From assembly GCF_963675165.1 (NCBI RefSeq), contig NC_087378.1:5637205-5701204 (forward strand): DNA of 64,000 nt. Reading direction: 5' to 3'. The stretch's first letter is position 1, and every line of letters starts with the position of its first letter. The translations under genes were made by a program, and so were the position numbers. This DNA comes from Halichondria panicea (lineage: Eukaryota > Porifera > Demospongiae > Suberitida > Halichondriidae). This document shows, piece by piece, positions 20,161 to 31,880 of this stretch. The notes below the pieces were generated by a model. The model saw only the letters and a list, made by a program, of their open reading frames with translations, did no database searches and was not told where the DNA came from.

Positions 20161-20269
20161 TATACTGCAATTTGATTGGCTAAAGGAAGTGTTCTAATCC
20201 AACTTAGAAAATCATGTAGCAACGAAAGCTGCACTGCACTAAGCTATGCACATGTACACGTAGCCATTA

Positions 20270-20403
20270 TTTTACGCCTCGCCCCTTCCTTAGGAAAAGG
20301 AAAGGGGCGTGGTTCCAGTGTAACTTATATTTTTGCGCCATCCTCCTCGTGTACTGTGCTAATACTTTCTCGACAAAATCTTCTGTATCTTCTTTCATCC
20401 TTG
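20270..20403 (+). promoter_or_regulatory. Promoter and leader exon of the RPA-like gene
   Basis: Contains GGAAAGGGGCGTGGTTCC, an AT block, CCATCCTCCTCGTGT, and CTTTCATCCTTG joined to a strong splice donor GTAAGTGATTG at 20404. The same blocks, including the donor, occur inverted at 55905-56105 upstream of a Helitron. Conservation of the donor and GC box argues for a shared transcribed leader. Confidence 0.55.
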
Positions 20404-20705
20404 GTAAGTGATTGTTCATATTGCGAGAGACTATAATTATTCTTACATAGATAATGTTCATAGATAATGTTCTTACAATAATTTTTTTTTTCCTTTACAA
20501 ATATTCGTTTCTAGCTGGTATCTGCATAACGGTATCTGCATAACTTCATAAGATCAGAAAAGCCATTTGTATGAGTCTCTTGAGCAGAGACTTGAAGTAT
20601 CTTCTGTTAGTGATTCATTTCTATGTTTTATACTCTTATTACTTGCGTTTTTAACTGTTCTGTACCATCCTTGACAACTTTTATAACTTTTATTCACTTT
20701 TCCAG

Positions 20706-21560
20706 GTTTGTTTAATTGTCAACGCCCAATGACGTCTTCAAAGAGATTTCTTGACCTTAGTTCTCCTTCCAAGACAGGTAGCCAAAGTTTAAGCCCAGCG
20801 CTATCGCCCAGCGAAATTGAGCACCCGGAAGCCCAACCCGGAAGCCCAAGCTACAGTGCAAGCTCTATTGGCATCACTGCAACAAAAAATAGTGGAAATT
20901 ATTTCCAGGGCGAGCTCACTGATGGCCACACAGTAATCCCTGTCATAGGCTTTGAAAAAGCACTAAGGAAAAACTGCAAGACTTTATGGATAAAAAGATC
21001 ACAGCCAATTTGAAAAACTGTCAAATAACTCTCAATAAAGCGAGTGGCAAGCCACAAGTAGTTATAAAAAGCTCCACGGTCATCGAACAAGCAGGCAGCA
21101 CAAAAATCACAGTGGCTGACCCAGCGACATTAATCGACCAACTCGAAACGTTAGATGTATATGACCGTGTAACAGTTCGAGTTGCTATTTTAAAAGTCAA
21201 TGATCCTATCAAAGTTTCCACTGGTAAAACAAAGCAAGAAGCCGGAAACACCACATTAACGTTATGGGAAAATGAAGTGAACAGTCTCAAACAAAACCAG
21301 TCATATCAACTAAGTCGTGTACAAGTACATGAATTTTCTGGCAAGAGAGATCTTACATATCCTGCATTTGGCGCATCAACCACACAAATAGATGACCTTC
21401 AAGATGTTCTAAAAATCGAAGATGTTACGCAAGATAAGATGTTACGCAAGATCAAAAGAACACACTTGTTAATGTTGTAGTAACAGGAGTCAACCAATTT
21501 CCCATTGCATACATTGTAAGAAAAAAACCCGCCACAGCAGCACCCCGCTCAGCAGCAGAC
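20706..21560 (+). pseudogene. RPA-like single-strand DNA-binding (OB-fold) protein
   Basis: Likely spliced to the leader: an acceptor TTTTCCAG ends at 20705, giving a ~302-bp intron. ATG at 20729 starts MTSSKRFLDLSSPSKTG. The body carries LTDGHTVIPVIGFEKALRK, KITANLKNCQITLNK, LDVYDRVTVRVAILKVNDP and TLTLWENEVNSLKQNQSYQL with FSGKRDLTYPA, in the order of an OB fold of the replication protein A type. Such proteins bind single-stranded DNA. RPA-like genes are known passengers of Helitrons, and the shared leader supports this link. A one-base frameshift near 20985 and a 17-bp tandem duplication at 21421-21452 break the frame; after that, low-complexity sequence continues to about 21600. Confidence 0.6.
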
Positions 21561-21689
21561 ACCGCTCATCACAGGACAACAGCGGCAAGCAATGCCCAGC
21601 CTCCACAATATCAACCCACACAAGGGATAGGGACTCTCATCCCCACCACTCTCCAAGTTATAAATACATTGCTAGAGTTTCCTTTCCCA

Positions 21690-22160
21690 CAGAGTTTCCC
21701 ATCCCACAAAACCTCACGGATCAGGTATCGTACGCATTCAGCATGACTGATGTGATGCTGTTGGGACCAACAGGCGTTTGAACAGTCAAAGCAGACAATC
21801 ATCGCAGACATCCACAACGGGGTGACAAAACCAAACCAAACGGTCAAAAAATGGCTGGTTGGCATTGGACAGGTTGGAAGATAACCCTAGTGGGCAGCAG
21901 CCCTAGTGGGCAGCAGCACGCCCCAATCGAAGGCGAAGCACTGGATGCCCTTGACAAATCCCGACACTTCGTCCTGGGCTGCAACAACCTAACCGACCAC
22001 AGACCACGATATTCGGAGACAGGTCCCTAGACGAAATCAGTAACACCAGATTGAAGAAAAGACCCTAAGAAAAGACCCTACGACTCACATCAAAAACAGG
22101 GCCCCAGATAAACAGGCCCCAGATACACTCTCAAGACACCCACCCAAAATGGTCCTTCAC
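21690..22160 (+). pseudogene. Ty3/gypsy RT-RNase H remnant
   Basis: Coding blocks VSYAFSMTDVM, AFEQSKQTIIADIHNG, GWKITLVGSS and PIEGEALDALDKSRHFVLGC with CNNLTDHRP are in several frames. They are the connection and RNase H region of a gypsy polymerase, which removes RNA from the RNA-DNA hybrid. Perfect tandem duplications at 21885-21916 (16 bp) and 22054-22079 (13 bp) and several small deletions destroy it. Confidence 0.65.
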
Positions 22161-22199
22161 GATGGCGTACAAGATGGGCCAACGGCTGGCATATGCACA

Positions 22200-23079
22200 G
22201 AGGACCAGCTGCACTCAGCTGCACTCGAAACCTTCATATCCACAGTCAACTGGGAAGAAGTCCAAATCGCTACATCCTCTGACGAACACATGCTGCTCCT
22301 CCTCTCTACCAAAGACACCGCTACTAATTCAGAAAACACCTATACAGTACAGATGGTGTCGTCATCTACAAAGATAGAATTGTAATCCCACCTTCACTAA
22401 GACCAGTGTGTCTGTCTGCGTTACATGCAGCCATGACATCGATGCGACCAATTGCAATAGGATGGCCCCATCACAAGCGGCATTACCACCAACGTCACCT
22501 ATGCTTTCAGTCTACCCCTTCCAATGCATATGTGCAGACTACTTCCAGTACCAAGGTTGTAAAGAGCCAAGGATGGACTCATCAACGTCCTACGATACAC
22601 GTTCGCGCATACCGGCCGGCGGACCGGACCCACACCACCAGGCAATTCCTGCACACCTGGGGACCGCCTGAGCTCCGTGGCATACCCACACAGAGCGGAG
22701 TCAAAACCATCAAGAGGCTAATCACTGGTAATGTTGGAAAAGATGGTGCGATCACGCATTCCAGCAGGCCATACTTCAGTACAGGAACACACCCGACCCC
22801 GCATCTTTGGTAGGCCAATGAAGGATCTCATCCCAATCTTACCCGGCTACTTGGAGGATACGCTACTTGGAGGGATACTCTCAATTATACAATATGAAAA
22901 ATGGAGCGAGCATACCAAACCCCATTACGTGTAGGAGACACTGCCAGGATCCAAAACCAAACAGGCCAACCGGGATCGTACTGGCATTGTCATAGACGTG
23001 CGCCAATTCCACCAATACCTAATACACATCGATGGATCAGGCTCTCAGGAACAGAAAGTTCATGCGGCATCATTATCAG
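22200..23079 (+). pseudogene. Ty3/gypsy integrase remnant, 5' part
   Basis: Blocks include NWEEVQIATSSDEHMLLLLS, VVIYKDRIVIPPSLRPVCLS, PFQCICADYFQYQG (start of the catalytic core), TTRQFLHTWG, VKTIKRLITGNVGK, IFGRPMKDLIPILPG and a late LRVGDTARIQNQTGQPGS. The order fits a gypsy integrase with zinc-binding, core and C-terminal parts, but large pieces of the core are missing and frames change often. The remnant is interrupted at 23080 by a G-rich MITE. Confidence 0.7.
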
Positions 23080-23220
23080 CAGGGTTCTATCTAGTGGGGG
23101 GGGGGGGGGGCAGGGGGGAAGCTTCCCCCCCAAACCTGGACCCCGTGCTTTGCACTCGCCGTAGGCTTCCCCCCACAAAATATCTTCCCCCCCAAAATAT
23201 TTCTTCTAGATAGAACCCTG
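23080..23220. mobile_element. 141-bp G/C-run MITE inserted in the gypsy remnant
   Basis: The ends are perfect 15-bp inverted repeats, CAGGGTTCTATCTAG and CTAGATAGAACCCTG, flanked by the 5-bp direct repeat ATCAG (23075-23079, 23221-23225). The interior has a run of 15 G and several runs of C. It interrupts the coding remnant of the integrase, so it arrived later. Confidence 0.85.
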
Positions 23221-23225
23221 ATCAG

Positions 23226-23345
23226 ACTCCTCCGCCTGCCTGAGACACCTGGCATACCAGCACTCCACCTGGCGAACCACCCGCAGCTGAACCACTCAGC
23301 CCCATACCCATACCACCTTTAAGACGATCCACGAGACTGCTATAC
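23226..23345 (+). pseudogene. Ty3/gypsy integrase remnant, 3' part
   Basis: Degenerate continuation of the integrase tail on the far side of the G-rich MITE. Pro-rich, His-rich translations and no clean stop or LTR start. The end is estimated from loss of coding character. Confidence 0.35.
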
Positions 23346-25070
23346 TAAAGCCCCCTAGGATTACTCCTTATTATTTACTCTTGCCTCATGTATTCTCTTG
23401 CCTTCCAGTACTAGTCAAGAGTAAGTTTTGCTCTGCGTGTGTGTGTGGTGTCCATTATTTTTATTGATGTTTCACGTATGTGTGTTTCTTATGTATGCTC
23501 ACTCACTGTGATTGTGATATGATGAATTAAATTTAGTAGTTTTGTACACGCTTCAAATGTACACGCTTCAAGTGTTACAGTGTGATTAAGAAGATAATGT
23601 GGAGGATTAGAAACAAGTGTAGCCACACCCCAAATTTACAACTCAGGTTCACCATTTTTGCGTGCCCTCTAATTTCAATTTTCCGCTTCACCGAAAATGA
23701 TAGACGGGCGCCATATAAAAATGGAAAACTGAGTTGCACTTCATGGGGGTGTGGCTGCACCGGAAATTGTAAAGTTGTGCCCCTGAAAGTCACATGACTT
23801 TTCAACATGTTCCTTCATTATTTAACCATCCAATCACATATACAAGAAATACATCCTTAACAACACTGAGGTAATGTTGTTCACTCACTATAATATTATT
23901 AACTATATTAACTATTTATAGGCACAAGAAAAATTACTAGTACAGTACGAACATCAGTCGCCTGAAAACTGCTCTCTCAATTCTGTTAAATTACCGAGCT
24001 AAGCATACAAACAGTACAGGTCAATCCTAGGTCTGTCAATCCATCTCTAGCGCAATATAATAATTATGAATATTATCTCTTGCTCATTGTTTGCAGAATC
24101 TGTTGAGCAAAAGTTTGTTTTTTTTCCTTTCACCAGCTTCTGTATGATGTTTGTCTTGTTCCCTGGCTGGCAATAAATATTTTTCCCACAATCTATCGAG
24201 GAAAAATAGGCAGCAGCAGCAGTTCACTTTTTCATGGTCTAGTATATTTAGTCTTATGGCATGGATCGTTCATACTTTCGACAAACTTCACAGAAGACAA
24301 TAAATCGCAACACAGCCACTTTTCGAACTACTTTTAAGCAGCAGAGCTATCAGCTACCACGGCATACATCCGAGAGGACGTCAGCTCGTCGTCTTAGTAT
24401 TCAGTATTCACAGTAGCTTGTGCTTTGGATAAAATTCCCTGCGCATTCTCATCCTTCGCCAATTCATCGTGACATGTGCTCTGCCAGTCGAACTGCCGAA
24501 CTGCATTCAAAATGCTCAGGGCAGGAATACAAAAGCTGACTGAAAGCAGTTTTGCCAGTGTAGCTTTTGGAATTTCTGTTCAGTCATTGGACACTCAAAG
24601 CGAATTGCCGTGGGTTTACATGCTGATATGTCACCCCCATTCTCACGCTCTATCTTTGTTTTTTTCCCCCTTCTTTGCGGCACATGATGGAAGGCTCACT
24701 ATTTAGTAGGGGCTAATCCAATAGTATCGAGCCACCATCGCATGCAAATGCCATTTCTGTGCACATGACATTAGTAGCACTATACTACTCACGTGCACCC
24801 CACCCCCCTGCATGGGCGGCTTATGTGAAGAAACAATTTCCCCTCACTGCTCTTCGTTATTGAAGCTCACAAGTTTTACAATGAAGTACACAATGGAGTT
24901 ATGGCTGAGTTATGGGTGCATGGGTATATAAATTTTGTGTACTTTGTAAAGTAGGTTGTACTTAAGGGTGATATTATAAAGTAGGTTATACTTTATAAAG
25001 TAGGGTAGGTGGGATGTCGTGTATTGTAGCCATATTGTAGATATAAACACTTATAAACTATAAACACTTA
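23346..25070. other. No gene recognised
   Basis: AT-rich spacer. Frames up to 78 codons are not protein-like. Direct microduplications at 23543-23571 (TGTACACGCTTCAA twice) and repeated TATAAAGTAGG words near 24950-25010 are the only structures noted. Confidence 0.35.
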
Positions 25071-25077
25071 TAAACAC

Positions 25078-25270
25078 TCATATGATGTGAAATTTAACGA
25101 TGTGAAATTAATAAAAAAAAAATTTTGGATTTTATCTCACCGCTAGCCGGGCATTTAAAATGATAAAACCGTGGTTGCCATAGCAACACATGTTGCACCA
25201 TTTCATTCCTTGTTGTATGGGCATTCTATTGGTATATTGCGAATTAGAATCCGACGGTTAAAGGGTTAAT
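25078..25270 (+). repeat. Repeat with inverted copy at 63690-64000
   Basis: Starts CATATGATGTGAAAT and contains TTTTGGATTTTATCTCACCG, ATTTAAAATGATAAAA, TTGCCATAGCAACACATG, and ends AATCCGACGGTTAAAGGGTTAA. All of these recur in the opposite orientation at the right edge of the window. No coding potential. Confidence 0.65.
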
Positions 25271-25469
25271 ACTTCTTGATTCAGGGTAGGTCAGGTAGGT
25301 CAGATGGCTAGTGTGAAGACTTAAACAAAATGATTTAAAACGATGAATCAGAGAGTAATTTCGCCAGAAAAAAGGGATGACTTGTTGTTGATAAGTTTTT
25401 GGTTTGTTAAGTAGAGAAATACTAGGTAGTACTCAAGTTTAGGTAGTACAGTGCTCCTGTAAGCTGTGG

Positions 25470-25905
25470 TGCATCTTTTAATTTCCTGTGGAGCAATCCC
25501 AATTGTTGTTTGGATGTCCTCAGTGTTGGTAATGTGCTGAGACCTGAGACCGCCGAGGTACTGGATTGTGGATTGAGGGTGAGTGGTTGTTGAGGTGTAC
25601 AGTAAGAAAATTCTGACCTAAAACCAAATTAGTTGTTACAATTGGTTGTTGGACAGAATCTCTCGAGAACTAGGGACAGTAATGAAATGAAATTGGTCTA
25701 CAGTTAGAAACATCAGATTTATCACCAGCTTTGTGAATTGGGGTTACTTTTCCTTGACAGGGATAGTTGGGGTGTTCCTGGTCCAGAAGTATATCCAAAA
25801 CAGAGCAGTGTATGGAGACTGCTTGAGTGGGGATAAGGTTTTTCTGCTGAGTGGGTTATCTGGGTTATCTGGGGTGGAAGGTTTGGTGACAGTTTGGTGA
25901 CAGTA
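25470..25905 (-). pseudogene. CR1-like non-LTR reverse transcriptase fragment
   Basis: The minus strand encodes SVLDILLDQEHPNYPCQGK, directly followed by VTPIHKAGDKSDVSN and a damaged RPIS. The pattern V-x-P-I-x-K-x-GDKSD-x-x-N-x-RPIS is the conserved start of the polymerase domain in CR1/L2-type LINEs. The catalytic part is missing; the following frame is broken. Confidence 0.6.
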
Positions 25906-26590
25906 AGTCCACCTTTGGGGAGTCTTTCTTGGCGGGCACTGTTTTCGCGATTGGGATTGGAGAGTGGTGTGTCTAAGGGAGATGGTGGTTACTTTGAAAT
26001 CCCGCTACTGATTCTAGGAGGAATCCGTCACCAAGCTCTTCCTCCACTTTAGGTCGTATTCGTGCTTTCCTTCCTTATGTTGACTTACGACCTGTACGTC
26101 GGCCAATCCAATCGAATGATACTTAAACCGTGGGTAATTGCTCTGACTGGTGGTGTTCATAAGTCATGTACTTAGAATAGCTTGCAGGCTCCTGTGTCTA
26201 TCTGACCTTTAGTGGGGGAATGCGCTCCGAGGGGGACACCACGGCAAGTCATCTTCCGCTTGCCAGGTGGACACACACCAAAAACCATCAGGTTGCTCAA
26301 TCCAGAGTGTATATCCGACCTGGTACAGTTCATTGTAATAATTATGAATAATCATGTAATTAGAGTGCCCGTGTGTGTATGTAACAACAGTAATTAGCAT
26401 GGATTTTGATCCTGCGAGCTTTGTTTTCTAGTTATGTTTACCGTAACTTACAGATGAAAAACCTTTGGAAAATTGACGCTTTGTATTGGGTTCTAATTAT
26501 GCCTTGGGGTGCGCAAGAGGTATACAGGCGGCTCTGATGTACACACACATGATTACAACTCGTACGGTCTGCGCAAAGCTATGGCGCCTA
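25906..26590. other. No gene recognised
   Basis: Spacer with small direct duplications such as GTTTGGTGACA at about 25880-25902. No recognisable frame. Confidence 0.35.
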
Positions 26591-26601
26591 TAACATTTTT
26601 G

Positions 26602-26945
26602 TGCAGGTACCAGGATAAGTGCCTAAAGTGCAACAAGGAACTACCCATTGCCTTGCTACCTGCACATCAGTGAGCAGTCAACCACTCTCGCCGTCCTCGA
26701 TCTCACCTGGACCATCGACATCGTCATCTAGACCGTCGACTTCGACCACTGGAGAACTACCCATTGCCTTGCTACCTGCACATGTTGCAAACTGCGTGAG
26801 TAGTCAACCACTCTCGCCGTCCTCGATCTCACCTGGACCATCGACTTCGACCTTGATTTTATCTGGACCGTCGACTTCGAGTACTTTTACACCGAGTCTG
26901 ACAATGAGTCTGACAATGAGTACACACAAGGGGAACAATTGAATA
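26602..26945 (+). pseudogene. Exon-like remnant with zinc-finger-like motif and internal duplication
   Basis: An acceptor-like TTTTTGTGCAG precedes a frame with YQDKCLKCNKELPIALLPAH. The second copy of the same segment reads GELPIALLPAHVANCVSSQP. Read together, a Cys-x2-Cys, a His and a Cys suggest a small CCHC/UBZ-like finger, followed by a Ser/Pro/Thr-rich tail (LSPSSISPGPSTS). The ~110-bp block at 26636-26740 is repeated at 26751-26850. I cannot name the protein. It could be an unrecognised transposon protein or a host exon that was duplicated. Confidence 0.35.
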
Positions 26946-27685
26946 GATACGCGAGATATACACGTGCTTTGCACAGAGGATGTTCACGTGACTGTTATTA
27001 AAGAATGACCTAAAGCGGATAATGAGTTCTGTAGATAGATCCCAATGACATAGTCGCTTTGATGTTGCCATTCCGTTGGAGGTGTTGTTCCGTCATCAAC
27101 AGGCAATTGATGTCGGAGGTGTGCGGAGGCATTTTCTTTCTCAGTTGCTGATAAACTTAGCTACGAGCAGTACCCTCTCATTGTTTGAAAGACAATTAGC
27201 TACGGGTGTTTTTTTACCACCAGCATGCAGTGATGGCAGGCTATTTTAAAAGTCCACAGTGTCCTGCCCAAGTCTGTGTTTTTGTATCTGTGCAAAAAGG
27301 ATTTGAATGCCTTTTTGACAAAAAAGATTGGCATCACGGATGATTGTCAATCAGGTTTATGTTTGTGTATTATGTATTATACATATTGATTTATTATACA
27401 TATTGATTTGACCTTTAGCGTTACTGAAGGTAATTCAATGCAAACTTACACACGACGCGTTGCTAGGGAAGTTGCAGGAGGCACACTGAACATCTCTACT
27501 ATATAGTATATGTGTTTCAATGTGTCAATCACTAGTACTTGAGAGCATGCACGTAAACTTATACTGACAGGAAACAAAGTGGAAGAATCTCTGCTTTTAT
27601 TTCCGGTTCCTGCCATGCCCAGAGATACAATCAACAATACCAGGCCGTATTTTTCAACTTAAAAAAAAATTCGGCCTTTGTGCCC
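26946..27685. other. No gene recognised
   Basis: AT-rich spacer; short duplicated phrases such as TTATACATATTGATTT near 27373-27404. No supported gene. Confidence 0.35.
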
Positions 27686-27687
27686 TG

Positions 27688-28860
27688 TTGCTTAGTCTGA
27701 CAAAATAGCCTGTAAGTTATTTTGTACACACGTGCATGCATTATTGATTGTAAGCTCTCGCCTGAGTTCCTTAATTACTGCATGTGCTGTATGTACGTAT
27801 ATATATACACATTAACCATTCTAATCTCTAATGACAGCTGACTACCAGGGACCAAATTGTTCGTACTAATCTTATTAAGTGAGAAACGGCAAATCTCTTT
27901 CGACCACTTGATCGATGGATCGATGTCGATAGGATTCTTCAACTGAGATTCTTCAACTGACAAATTTGAGCCTCCTTCGTCTGGCTTCCTGCTCCGCATG
28001 ACTAAGAAGGTGTATATACGACGCTGAAGGTAGGTTTTTTATGATACCTCCAGGGTTTCATCTAATGGGAGGGCTGGGGTGAACCTCTCTCTCCCCCCCC
28101 CCAATGCAATATGTAGCAATATGTAATCTACTGTGATGCCAGAGGAGACATGCGTGCACGAATCACTTTAAGTTCAGTGCATTGTGGTAACGTACACTAG
28201 CACTTGTAGTGATTCGTGCATGCATGTCGAACTGTGATGCATTAGCGTGTAATAGTGATCAAACATTTGCACACCCAAACCTTCCCCCCAATATTTAATC
28301 CTAAATGAACCTCTATAATTATGGCAAGCTTGATGCATGTTTTATTTTGCTTTTAGGGCGGAGCTCCTTTTTACTGTTTTGAACTGGGCTGTGCCGGATT
28401 ACATCGAGGTGTTAAGTGTAGAGTGCCCTAGTATGTATAGGCTAGTATGTATAGTGCTGTGCGTGTGTAATGATCGCGCCCAACTAATTGTGTTGCTTAG
28501 TCTGACAAAATAGCACACGTGCATGCTCTCGCCTTAATTACTGGCCTATGCATGTGCTGTATGTACGTATATATATACACATTAACCTCAAATTGTTCGT
28601 ACTATCTTATTAAGTGACATAATTGCGTAATTGTGAAACGTCTTTCGACCACTTGATCGATGGATTGATGTCGATAGGATTCTTCAACTGACAAATTTGA
28701 GTCTGGCTGCCTGCTCCGCATGACTAAGAAGAAAAGAGGATGTTGCTCTGAGCAGGGGCTACAAGACTATATACAACAACTGGACGCTGAAGGTACATGA
28801 ATGGCGTCAATTTTTATGATACTTTCAGGGCTACCTCTCTCTCCCCCCCCAATGCTTAGT
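27688..28860 (+). repeat. Direct duplication of a ~350-bp unit
   Basis: The block 27688-28105 is repeated at 28492-28860 in the same orientation. Shared words include TTGCTTAGTCTGACAAAAT, GTATGTACGTATATATATAC, ACCACTTGATCGATGGAT and CTGCTCCGCATGACTAAGAA, ending in CTCTCTCTCCCCCCC. Copies differ by indels and a few substitutions. Unlike the other repeats, the two copies are in tandem about 800 bp apart. Confidence 0.75.
28720..28800 (+). CDS. Mini-ORF or first exon in the second copy of the duplication
   Basis: ATG at 28720 opens a 26-codon frame starting MTKKKRGCCSEQGLQDYI and continuing QQLDAE; a GT lies at the end (GAAGGTACATG), so it could be a first exon. The first copy (27998) keeps MTKK but has lost the middle. 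A basic start followed by Cys-Cys is all that can be said; no family recognised. Confidence 0.25.
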   Translation: MTKKKRGCCSEQGLQDYIQQLDAEGT

Positions 28861-28894
28861 TTCCCCCTAAAATGAAGTGCAATATGTCGTCTGA

Positions 28895-29090
28895 CGAGCA
28901 TACAGCAAGAGTTTGTAAAGAGCACTCTTTTGTAAGTCTATCGCTAGACTTGAAAAAAATGGAAAAAAACTGGTTTTAGTTCCCAGAGGTCAGAAATATG
29001 CTGTCCTGGGTTCTTCTGGTGAATCCCTTTCACGATCCCTCTTAGGTAGTATTAGTATGATGTGAGTGGAATTATACTGTGAGTGGAATT
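28895..29090 (+). repeat. Repeat with inverted copy at 9840-10010
   Basis: See the 9840-10010 entry for shared words. It is followed by a perfect 17-bp tandem duplication (29061-29077, 29078-29094). Confidence 0.5.
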
Positions 29091-29094
29091 ATAC

Positions 29095-30890
29095 TTGAGA
29101 AGCTGCACTCCTGGTCTACATTGCAGCTGCTGGTACCGGTACGGTATACATGCTGGTAGCTATGCAGCACCCACAAATCACAAAGGGTGTTTCTCCTTCC
29201 GTGTTGGTATCTCAAAACTATCTGTTTCCACGTGCTAAGTGCTAATTCAGCACGCGGAAGGAGGGCAAGTAAATACTAACGGTGTTCCATGTAAATTTGA
29301 AATTGTGGGGGGATCGGAAAAATACGATGCTCGTCATTTCGTGTTATTTCTGAACAATTTATTTTATCGTTTCGAAACACTTTCAGTAGTAGAACAGTAT
29401 TTTGATGAGCGTGTCTTAGCAGTAGAGTGCAAACCAATTTTAGTATGATTATTTTATCTCTTCGAAACACTATTTTAATGAGCGTGTCTTTCTACACGTG
29501 GCTCACAGAATAGGCGTGTTATAAATCGCTAGGTCCTTATTTCGAGCGAGTTACCCGGCAAAAATAGAACGAAAAGTGGATAGTTTTCCGTGTAGAAGTT
29601 TTCCGTGTAGACACAAAAAAATGATCACGTGCACCACTTCCGTTTTTCAATCCCTTATCTATATATAATATACAGTACAAGTAATTCATATGGTGCACGT
29701 ACACAAATTGATAATTATTGTTATTTGTTGCCCAGTGAGTGGGCAGATCAAGTATATGGTACCATATATTATGGTACCATATATTGCACTGCATTATATG
29801 GCATAATGCACTGGCACTTGCACTGTGTGTAGATGCAGTAGATTTGATATCCTTATGCCCCACCCAATACTCAGTTGGTCCGGCTCGTCCGGCTACTACT
29901 TTTACAACTACTAGTGGGAAGAAAATTTACTAGCAAAACTAATAGTTATTGCAGGCGCATAATGCCCTCGGGAATTATATTGCTGGCATGTTGCACTCTG
30001 GCTAGAATTATTTCAACTACAGTGCAACAACTAGAGCAACAACTAGAACTTTTGTTTTTTCACGTTTTGAATGTGATTGGATCAATTTGAGTGCAGGTAC
30101 TGGACCACCACCTGTTACATCATATGACAACAGCTGCTAGAATATGTGTACATTGGAAAATATGTTAGGCATGGAGATAATGAGTTAAGATCCTCGTGCA
30201 AGCTTGCACAGCTCCAGCGGAAGTGCTAGGCATTGATTTTTTGAGTAGTTAAGGTCTGATTTTTGAGGAGCATGTACTACAATAGTATACTTTTCATTTG
30301 TACTCAGTCTCTTCTTTGCTATAGAGCGGCCCTTCTTGTTGATTTTCTTGGTTTCTGTTGCGTAGTAGTGTAAATTGCCACGCCCCTGTGACACATTATG
30401 ACTGATCAACTGGGTCCATCACATGAGAGCCATAGTCTAAGAGTCCTGGCTTCTTTGCTGTGATCCCAGTCCATAGTGCATGTCTCATCCATGTAATTCC
30501 TAGCGCATGCTAGTCATACACGCTAGCATTATCACTCTTCTGGTTTCTTTATTATCATGTCACCAGCCGAGGGTTCTAGTTCACCAAGTGTTGCTATACT
30601 CTAATTGGTACAGTACACAACCACCTCAACCGGCAATGATTTCAATGTAAAGCAACGAGGCTGTATAACGAGCTAGTCCCTAACTAGCCGCTGGGCTTGG
30701 CCCGGCATCCCACGGATTTGTACTGCTGTGTTATGCTGTGTTATGCAATACTGATCTGTAAGTAAAAATTTATTATAAACAGCATGTCCAGCCGGTTATT
30801 GTTGAGTCGTGAATATCATTAGCAGCAGTACAAATCCTATCAGTATAAGCGTGTCCCCCGGCCTCCCATCAGGGACGGTCGGGCCACACC
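29095..30890. other. No gene recognised
   Basis: AT-rich spacer with frames up to 108 codons, all low in protein character. Tandem microduplications are frequent, for example GGTACCATATATTAT near 29758-29785 and GCTGTGTTAT at 30725-30744. Confidence 0.35.
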
Positions 30891-30894
30891 CAAC

Positions 30895-30955
30895 TACCTC
30901 GATCCCAGACCAACTTTTATAACGGTTAGGCGAACCTGGTACTAGTTAGCGTTTA
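30895..30955 (+). mobile_element. Degenerate left end of the TAGCCTCGA family
   Basis: CCTCGATCCCAGACC, TTTTATAACGGTTAGGCG and CCTGGTACTAG follow the order of the terminus at 7254 (inverted) and 3401. The first bases are altered and no partner end is seen. Confidence 0.5.
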
Positions 30956-31880
30956 TTCGTGTACTATATCGTGTACTAGCAGTCTTATTGGGATGGCTCT
31001 TAGCTAGCTTGAGGTCAGATATTTGTCAAGATCTTGATCCACCATTGATATATATTTATATGGTGGATTAAGTGAAGAGTGTGAGTGACTGCCATCATCA
31101 GAACGGATTGAATGAAAGTATGTCCACTGATGTGATAATAATAATAATATAATATATCATGCATGTAGACCTAGATTTATACCTAGATTTATACGTACAG
31201 TTCCTTCTTCAAATTTCAAATTCAAGACTGCATTGACCCAAAAATGCAATAATTAATGGCAGGATTACACCAGAAAATCATATCCACACACACAAGGAAA
31301 CTTTGTATACCCAGAAAACTAGAAGCTCAAGCACATCACAGAGAACTTTGTGCACATAATTATTCTTTGTGATGTAGATGTAGCTATACGTACAGTTAGA
31401 GTGATTTTCCACTACCTATAAGAGACATATTTTTGAATTCAGTCCTTGCAGCCGAGCCACGCCCATATTTCGGCAAGCAACCATTTAATAAGGATGCAGC
31501 ATACATTGTATATGGAAATAATACAGCCATAGTGTTAAATTTTGGTATTTAGAAGCTATGGGCTGTACCAGTAAGTACAACCTCCACTGTATCGACACCA
31601 TAGTCGAAGAGGTCGTTATCGACGATCAAGGAGGACCGGCTCACATTTTTCAACGAACTGCTCAGTAATACTGTGTAGCCTTTCTTGAGCCAAGAGTAAA
31701 GATTGGTACATGACAACATATTCAAATATTCAATTACTACTGTCCAGCCCCAGTGACTTATGAATACTTTTTAATATTAAAGGTTGTCCAGTACCGTACC
31801 CTCGCGAAAATACGCCCACCCTTTTCTGCGAGAAGTCTAGGCTTATTAGGGGACTGGGCGTTGAATCGCGAACGGCGAGT
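30956..31880. other. No gene recognised
   Basis: AT-rich spacer. A perfect 12-bp duplication lies at 31169-31192. The segment 31610-31720 shares GACCGGCTCACATTTT and GCCTTTCTTGAGCC with 45320-45380 in reverse orientation, so it is a dispersed repeat fragment. Confidence 0.35.

Noticed and set aside
29537-29863. 108-codon minus-strand frame as a gene
   Set aside because: Translation of AT-rich palindromic and duplicated words (HNIWYH repeated); no protein character.
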